Positions 22,581 to 26,968 of a stretch of DNA of 26,968 bases are shown piece after piece; within the stretch, counting starts at the first letter, position 1; each line of letters opens with the position of its first letter. The notes beneath the pieces were generated by a model. That model was not told where the DNA came from. It saw nothing but the letters and a program-made list of their open reading frames with translations, and did not search any database. Origin of the DNA: a virus. The translations under genes and the position numbers were made by a program. The stretch covers positions 1 to 26,968 of IMG/VR virus record IMGVR_UViG_3300048003_000332. The stretch is one strand, 5' to 3'.

Positions 22581-24146
22581 ATGGCAGAAAATAATGGTTT
22601 AAAGTTATTTGGTTTCGAAATCAAACGTGCCAAAAACAAAGATGAAGAGAAACTTCCATCCATTGTTCCACCAAGGGACGATGAGGGTGGTAGTTATGCA
22701 ACTGCCTCTGGTACACATTATGGTCAGTATTTAAACCTTGACGGTGACGATTCAAAAGACAACTATCAATTAATAATGAAATATCGCGGAAATGCGATGC
22801 ACCCAGAAGTGGATGCCGCAATCGAGGATATTGTTAACGAAGCAATTACTGGCAGTGAACTAGAACAAACGCTTGATATTAATATGGATGATGTAGATGC
22901 ACCAGACAAAATTAAAAAATTAATTAAAGAAGAATTTGATTACATTTATGGTATGTTGAACTTCAAAGAATTGGGTCATGACATATTCAGACGTTGGTAC
23001 GTAGACGGACGTTTATATCACCATCTAATATTGAATGAGTCATCACCTAAAGAAGGTATACAAGAAGTAAGACCTATTGACTCTTCTAAAATGCGTAAAG
23101 TTAAGAAGGTCAAATTCAAAAAAGATCCTGTAACAGGTGCAAAGATTGTAGAAAAAACTGAAGAGTTCTTTATCTATCAAGAGAAGCCTGGGTCATCAAC
23201 CAGTGGTATTAAGATGACAAATGACTCGGTGTCATATGTCACATCTGGGTTATTGACAGAGGATCGTAAGAAAATAGTTTCGCATATGCACAAAGCATTG
23301 AAACCAATCAACCAGTTAAGGATGATGGAAGATGCGTTGGTCATATACAGACTTGCACGTGCACCAGAACGTAGAATATTCTACATAGATGTTGGTAACT
23401 TACCAAGAGGTAAATCAGAACAGTACATGAAAGATATCATGGCACGTTACCGAAACAAACTTGTGTACGATGCTAAGACTGGTGAGATAAGAGATGATCG
23501 TAAACACCAATCACTACTTGAAGACTTTTGGTTACCAAGACGTGAGGGTGGTCGCGGTACTGAGATTACTACATTACCAGGCGGTGAGAACTTAGGACAG
23601 ATCGAAGATATTGTCTATTTCCAAAAGAGAATGTATCGATCACTAAATGTTCCAATGTCTCGTTTGGATACAGAATCTGTTCAAGGTATTCTTGGCAGAT
23701 CTACAGAAATTAACAGAGACGAACTCAAGTTTCAAAAGTTTATTGATAGACTGCGAATGAGGTTCTCTCACTTATTCTATGGAATCCTAAAAAAACAACT
23801 TGTCATGAAAGGCATTTGTACTGAAGAAGATTGGGATTCATGGAAGAGCGATATCACAGTTGATTATGTAAAAGACAATCACTTTACAGAACTACGTGAT
23901 GCAGAAGTATTTCAAAACAGATTGGAAAGTCTTGATAGGGTTGCTAATTATGTTGGAGAATATTTCTCTAAAGAATGGATACAGAAGAACGTTCTGCATC
24001 TATCAGATGAAGACATTGAAAGTATGAACAAACAGATTGATGGGGAAGATGATGGTGAGGAAGAAGAATCACCAGATAATAGTCCCACAGCTGGACAAAA
24101 ATTTGAATTGAAACCTGTACAAGGAGATGAAAAAGAAAATGAGTGA
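22581..24146 (+). CDS. gp20: Portal vertex protein gp20
   Basis: 521 residues (T4 gp20 is 524). Conserved blocks: YRGNAMHPEVDAAIEDIVNE near residue 80, LARAPERRIFYIDVGNLPRG near 260-277, REGGRGTEITTLPGGENLGQ, then IVYFQKRMYRSLNVPMSRLD, and FQKFIDRLRMRFSHLF. It forms the dodecameric portal at the special vertex, nucleates prohead assembly, docks the gp17 motor and later the gp13/gp14 neck. The C-terminus is acidic (DGEDDGEEEESPDN). GAGG lies 6-7 nt before the ATG. The 3' end overlaps the gp67 start by 8 nt. Confidence 0.97.
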   Translation: MAENNGLKLFGFEIKRAKNKDEEKLPSIVPPRDDEGGSYATASGTHYGQYLNLDGDDSKDNYQLIMKYRGNAMHPEVDAAIEDIVNEAITGSELEQTLDINMDDVDAPDKIKKLIKEEFDYIYGMLNFKELGHDIFRRWYVDGRLYHHLILNESSPKEGIQEVRPIDSSKMRKVKKVKFKKDPVTGAKIVEKTEEFFIYQEKPGSSTSGIKMTNDSVSYVTSGLLTEDRKKIVSHMHKALKPINQLRMMEDALVIYRLARAPERRIFYIDVGNLPRGKSEQYMKDIMARYRNKLVYDAKTGEIRDDRKHQSLLEDFWLPRREGGRGTEITTLPGGENLGQIEDIVYFQKRMYRSLNVPMSRLDTESVQGILGRSTEINRDELKFQKFIDRLRMRFSHLFYGILKKQLVMKGICTEEDWDSWKSDITVDYVKDNHFTELRDAEVFQNRLESLDRVANYVGEYFSKEWIQKNVLHLSDEDIESMNKQIDGEDDGEEEESPDNSPTAGQKFELKPVQGDEKENE

Positions 24147-24492
24147 AGATACACAAACAATGATTCAACACGCATTGGATCAAGACTGGAACAAAGCAAA
24201 TAAAACTTTTGGTGACATGATGTCAGTAAAACTTCAAGATGTTTTGGATCAAGAAAAAGTTAAACTAGCAGATCAAATCTATAACGGTGCGGAAAACATT
24301 GAAGATGAAGATATAGATGATGACCAACTCGAACTTGAATTGGATGACGAAAATGGCGAGGAAGAGCAAGAGGGAGAGTTACCCTTGGAAGATGCCGAAG
24401 AGGGAATACAAGAGCCCAGTGATAATGTGGAAGTCGGAATGGATGACGAAGACGGAGAAGGGTCAGAAGATCCGATACCTGAAGAGTCTTGA
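24139..24492 (+). CDS. gp67: Prohead core protein gp67
   Basis: 117 residues with a helical N-terminus (MSEDTQTMIQHALDQDWNKA, then LQDVLDQEKVKLADQIYNGA) followed by a strongly Glu/Asp-rich tail. This is the layout of T4 gp67, where 'KLFAEAM...IDLIKEEKIAIA' precedes an acidic tail; both lie directly after gp20. gp67 belongs to the internal scaffold and is degraded by the gp21 protease; an IQE motif in the acidic tail is a possible cut site. I choose ATG 24139 because AGGAG at 24122-24126 would sit directly against the alternative ATG at 24127. It overlaps the end of gp20. Confidence 0.85.
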   Translation: MSEDTQTMIQHALDQDWNKANKTFGDMMSVKLQDVLDQEKVKLADQIYNGAENIEDEDIDDDQLELELDDENGEEEQEGELPLEDAEEGIQEPSDNVEVGMDDEDGEGSEDPIPEES

Positions 24493-24510
24493 TGTCAAAG
24501 AACAAGAAAG

Positions 24511-24518
24511 TATAAATA
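24511..24518 (+). promoter_or_regulatory. T4-type late promoter core TATAAATA upstream of the gp68-position gene
   Basis: Exact octamer in the 37-nt gap after gp67. Only 11 nt separate it from the ATG at 24530, so with T4-like initiation spacing the transcript would have a leader of a few nucleotides and no room for a ribosome site. Confidence 0.7.
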
Positions 24519-24529
24519 ATATAAATTAA

Positions 24530-24742
24530 ATGAAAACTTTTGATCAGATAAGAGAGTCACTAGGACGTAAACCGAAAGGTCAACTTGTTGTTAACAAGAA
24601 GATAGGTCGCGTCCAAATGATGGTGTATAAAGAACCCAAAGGGTTTGCCGCCTACGTAGATGGTGACAGATTAGATGTATACAAAAGTAAGGGTGAGGCA
24701 GAGAAGGCCGCATCTGAAATGATAAAGGTATTAAAGAAATGA
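24530..24742 (+). CDS. Small basic protein in the gp68 position (70 aa)
   Basis: A 70-residue Lys-rich protein: MKTFDQIRESLGRKPKGQLV, a beta-rich middle (VQMMVYKEPKGFAAYVDGDR) and a helical end (SKGEAEKAASEMIKVLKK). It lies between gp67 and gp21, where T4 has prohead core gene 68, and its stop overlaps the gp21 ATG (ATGA). It is half the length of T4 gp68 (141 aa) and I see no clear sequence similarity, so the assignment rests on position only. No Shine-Dalgarno sequence precedes the ATG, and a late promoter core ends 11 nt upstream. A head-assembly or DNA-binding accessory role is possible. Confidence 0.75.
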   Translation: MKTFDQIRESLGRKPKGQLVVNKKIGRVQMMVYKEPKGFAAYVDGDRLDVYKSKGEAEKAASEMIKVLKK

Positions 24743-25398
24743 AACTGATTGCAGAATATACCGAGCAGAATCTAGAAGTTCTCACCGAACAGGATGAGAA
24801 GTCTGGGAAGAAGAAGTACATGATTGAAGGTATCTTCATGCAAGCAGAACAAAAGAATAGAAATGGTCGGATTTATCCCAAACCTGTAATGGAAAAGGCA
24901 CTGGACAAGTATAACGGTGAACAAGTTTCAAAAGGTAGGGCAGTGGGTGAATTGAATCATCCAGAAGGGCCGACTGTAAATCTAGATAAGGTTTCCCACA
25001 AGATAGAATCTCTTAAATGGAAAGGGAACGATGTTGTGGGTAAAGCGACTATATTGGAAACTCCTATGGGTAAGATCGTACAAGGTCTGCTTGATGGTGG
25101 TGTCAATCTAGGCGTATCGACTCGTGGTATGGGAAGTTTGAAGAACGGTAATGACGCAATGGTAGTGCAGGAAGACTTTATGTTGAATGCAGTAGATATT
25201 GTTCAAGATCCATCCGCACCTAGCGCATTTGTTAATGGAGTTATGGAAGGTGTAGAATGGGTTTGGAACAACGGTATTATCGAGGCACAAACAATTGAAC
25301 AAATGGAGACTGAAATTAAGAAAGCTCCACGTACTGATCTTTATGAGACACAGGTTCGTGAGTTTAAGAATTTCCTCTCGTTACTCAAAACTAAATGA
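24739..25398 (+). CDS. gp21: Prohead maturation protease gp21
   Basis: 219 residues (T4 gp21 is 212). The conserved blocks YMIEGIFMQAEQKNRNGRIY, GELNHPEG and GVSTRGMGSL match T4 gp21 (EGIFMQAE, GELNHP, GVSSRGLGSL). The probable catalytic pair is His74 and Ser127; an acidic partner such as Asp153 follows in NAVDIVQDPSAPSAF. This is a herpesvirus-assemblin-fold serine protease that digests the scaffold and trims capsid proteins after (I/L)-x-Glu sites. The ATG overlaps the preceding stop (ATGA). The active-site residues are intact. Confidence 0.96.
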   Translation: MKLIAEYTEQNLEVLTEQDEKSGKKKYMIEGIFMQAEQKNRNGRIYPKPVMEKALDKYNGEQVSKGRAVGELNHPEGPTVNLDKVSHKIESLKWKGNDVVGKATILETPMGKIVQGLLDGGVNLGVSTRGMGSLKNGNDAMVVQEDFMLNAVDIVQDPSAPSAFVNGVMEGVEWVWNNGIIEAQTIEQMETEIKKAPRTDLYETQVREFKNFLSLLKTK

Positions 25399-25400
25399 AA

Positions 25401-25406
25401 AAGGAG
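25401..25406 (+). promoter_or_regulatory. Ribosome binding site that fixes the gp22 start
   Basis: AAGGAG ends 6 nt before ATG 25413. The in-frame ATG at 25395, overlapping the gp21 stop, has no such site. Confidence 0.7.
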
Positions 25407-25412
25407 TCTAAT

Positions 25413-26474
25413 ATGACTGAAAAAGTTCAGGATCAAGAACTCCATGACGAAGTAACAGACGAAGTTGTGGAACAACAAGGTCACGATCCGAAAAATGCTG
25501 AAGCACAGTCTATTGCTGCAACCGATAAGGCAGGTGAAGCCACTGGAAGCGCCCCAAAGCGTAAAGGTGACCAAACCAAACAAGACCCAATGCCTAAAAC
25601 AAAAGCAGCATTAATGGCAGGCATGGTAAAAAGAATGGGTGGAATGAATAAAGCATCACTCATGGCCATGTACAAAGCAGAGGGATTTGAAGATCTTGAA
25701 GGCGAAGTAGTTGCGGAATCAGAAGAGAAAACAGAAATAGATATGACTGTTGATTTCTCTGATGACCTCAATGCACTTGTCGAATCAGAGGCAACTCTAT
25801 CCGATGAGTTCAGAGGTAAAGCAGAAACAATCTTTGAAGCGGCAATAAAATCGAAATTGTCTGAAGAGATTGATCGTCTTGAAGAAAAATACAATGAAGA
25901 ACTCGCAGAAGAAATTGCTTCTACAAAATCCGATCTCGTAGAGAAAGTTGACAATTACCTAAACTACGTAGTTGAGCAGTGGATGGACGATAACAAAGTT
26001 GCCGTTCAAACTGGTTTACGCACTGAGATTGCAGAGACGTTCATGAACTCTCTGAAAGATCTGTTTACAGAATCTTACATCGAAGTACCAGAGTCTAAGG
26101 TTGATCTAGTTGACCAATTGTCTGCGGAAGTTGAAGAGTTAGAGGCTGCCTCTAATGACGCAATTACTAAGCAAATGGAAATGCAAGAAGAATTAGAAAC
26201 GTTAAAGCGTGATGCAATCATCGCTGAAGCGGCAGAAGGTCTTGCAGCAACACAAGTTGAAAAACTTAAAAAACTCGCCGAAGATGTAGACTTTGATAAC
26301 GAAGAAACTTTCGCAGAAAAAGTAAATACAATCAAAGAATCATACTTCACAAAGAAAACTACTGAGTCTGCTGATATTGAAGAAGCAGTCGAAGACGGTG
26401 ATGCATCTATTATAGAAGCACCATCTGACATGATGGCTCAGTACCTATCAGCAATCCAAAAAACTAACAAATAA
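25413..26474 (+). CDS. gp22: Prohead scaffold protein gp22
   Basis: 353 residues, longer than T4 gp22 (269). Highly charged and helical: an N-terminal unstructured part (MTEKVQDQELHDEVTDEVVE), a basic/Met-rich patch (KTKAALMAGMVKRMGG, MNKASLMAMYKAEG), then long coiled-coil segments (KLSEEIDRLEEKYNEELAEE; LVDQLSAEVEELEAA...MQEELETLKRD) and an acidic C-terminus ending MAQYLSAIQKTNK. This is the main internal scaffold of the T4-like prohead and is degraded by gp21; IIE followed by APSD near the C-terminus fits the (I/L)-x-E cut rule. It precedes the capsid gene, as in all T4-like phages. Confidence 0.95.
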   Translation: MTEKVQDQELHDEVTDEVVEQQGHDPKNAEAQSIAATDKAGEATGSAPKRKGDQTKQDPMPKTKAALMAGMVKRMGGMNKASLMAMYKAEGFEDLEGEVVAESEEKTEIDMTVDFSDDLNALVESEATLSDEFRGKAETIFEAAIKSKLSEEIDRLEEKYNEELAEEIASTKSDLVEKVDNYLNYVVEQWMDDNKVAVQTGLRTEIAETFMNSLKDLFTESYIEVPESKVDLVDQLSAEVEELEAASNDAITKQMEMQEELETLKRDAIIAEAAEGLAATQVEKLKKLAEDVDFDNEETFAEKVNTIKESYFTKKTTESADIEEAVEDGDASIIEAPSDMMAQYLSAIQKTNK

Positions 26475-26489
26475 TTGGGAGTCCAAAAA

Positions 26490-26968
26490 ATGATGACAGC
26501 ATCATATGACAAGTTGATGGAAAAGTGGGCACCTGTATTGAACGAAGAGTCAGCAGGCGCAATCACAGATAACCATCGTAAAGCAGTTACTGCAGCGATC
26601 TTGGAGAACCAAGAACGTGAAATGAACGAACAGTCACAGCAACTACACGAAGCTGTGCCAACAAACAACAACGCAAATGTTGCGAACTGGAATCCAGTTC
26701 TTATTGCACTAGTAAGACGTGCAATGCCAAACCTAATGGCATATGACATTTGTGGTGTGCAACCTATGTCAGGCCCAACTGGTCTGATCTTCGCAATGAA
26801 GTCACAGTACAAAACTACACGTGCTGGCGCAACTTCAGGTAATGAAGCACTTGCAATCAACGAACCAGTATCTGGTTTCTCAGGTGACTCAGCATCAACA
26901 CAAGCAAACGACACATCAGGTCTTGGTACACTAGCTGCAGTTGACTCTGCAGGTGCTGCCGCAGACTT
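26490..26968 (+). CDS. gp23: Major capsid protein gp23, N-terminal part (cut by window end)
   Basis: The frame is open from ATG 26490 to the window edge (159 complete codons). LIALVRRAMPNLMAYDICGV, then QPMSGPTGLIFAMKSQY, is the diagnostic gp23 block (T4: MVRRAIPNLIAFDICGVQPMNSPTG). Residues 1-54 form the scaffold-binding delta piece; LHE at 52-54 fits the gp21 cut site (I/L)-x-E, so mature protein would begin AVPTNNNAN. GGGAG (26477-26481) favours the first of two adjacent ATGs. The hexameric capsid lattice is built of this protein. Confidence 0.97.
   Translation, partial: MMTASYDKLMEKWAPVLNEESAGAITDNHRKAVTAAILENQEREMNEQSQQLHEAVPTNNNANVANWNPVLIALVRRAMPNLMAYDICGVQPMSGPTGLIFAMKSQYKTTRAGATSGNEALAINEPVSGFSGDSASTQANDTSGLGTLAAVDSAGAAAD

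Noticed and set aside
1-26968. CRISPR arrays, tRNA genes, insertion sequences, introns or inteins, anti-defence or metabolic genes
   Set aside because: No array-like DNA repeats, cloverleaf, transposase or interrupted structural gene was seen; terminase, portal, sheath and capsid frames are continuous. The repeats present are protein-coding fibre repeats.
1-26968. Host assignment to cyanobacteria or Pelagibacter
   Set aside because: Both are plausible from the marine T4-like character, but no host-specific gene or tRNA lies in the window to decide.

Overview
The window is a structural and DNA-packaging segment of the genome of a T4-like myovirus (Caudoviricetes). All genes lie on the + strand, packed end to end with overlaps or gaps under 80 bp. 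The order from about 12.8 kb onward follows the T4 late region: gp13, gp14, gp15, gp16, gp17, gp18, gp19, gp20, gp67, a small gene in the gp68 position, gp21, gp22, and the start of gp23. The DNA is A+T-rich. The neck, sheath, portal and protease sequences, together with the fibre repeats, resemble those of marine T4-like phages such as cyanophages and pelagiphages. I cannot name the host from this sequence: no tRNA, photosynthesis or host-derived metabolic gene is visible.

Region 1 (1-12790) is a run of virion fibre or adhesin genes in the place where T4 has its short tail fibre and fibritin genes. It holds: the 3' end of a Ser/Thr/Asn-rich structural protein; a 1934-residue fibre with many DSAYVQARQ-type repeats, an embedded cupredoxin-like domain with a full set of type-1 copper ligands, and six C-terminal repeats; then four consecutive paralogues. 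The four paralogues share an N-terminal module of about 185-205 residues but end in four unrelated C-terminal domains: a glycine-rich adhesin domain, an unrecognised domain, a seven-repeat FG-GAP (integrin-alpha-like) beta-propeller, and a kelch-like propeller. This looks like a bank of alternative or co-displayed receptor-binding tips on one common anchor.

Region 2 (12808-18195) carries neck genes gp13, gp14 and gp15, with two more fibre-type genes inserted at the gp14/gp15 and gp15/gp16 junctions. Both share an N-terminal signature with each other and the DSAYVQ repeat with the 1934-residue fibre. gp14 carries a C-terminal extension that T4 gp14 lacks.

Region 3 (18207-26968) is packaging and head/tail assembly: small and large terminase, sheath, tube, portal, acidic prohead core protein, a gp68-position protein, prohead protease, scaffold and major capsid protein (cut by the window end).

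Regulation: three exact TATAAATA octamers, the T4-type late promoter core, stand before gp13, gp18 and the gp68-position gene. Weaker TAAATA heptamers overlap or abut the stop codons of three genes. One strong hairpin between gp19 and gp20 is the only clear terminator.
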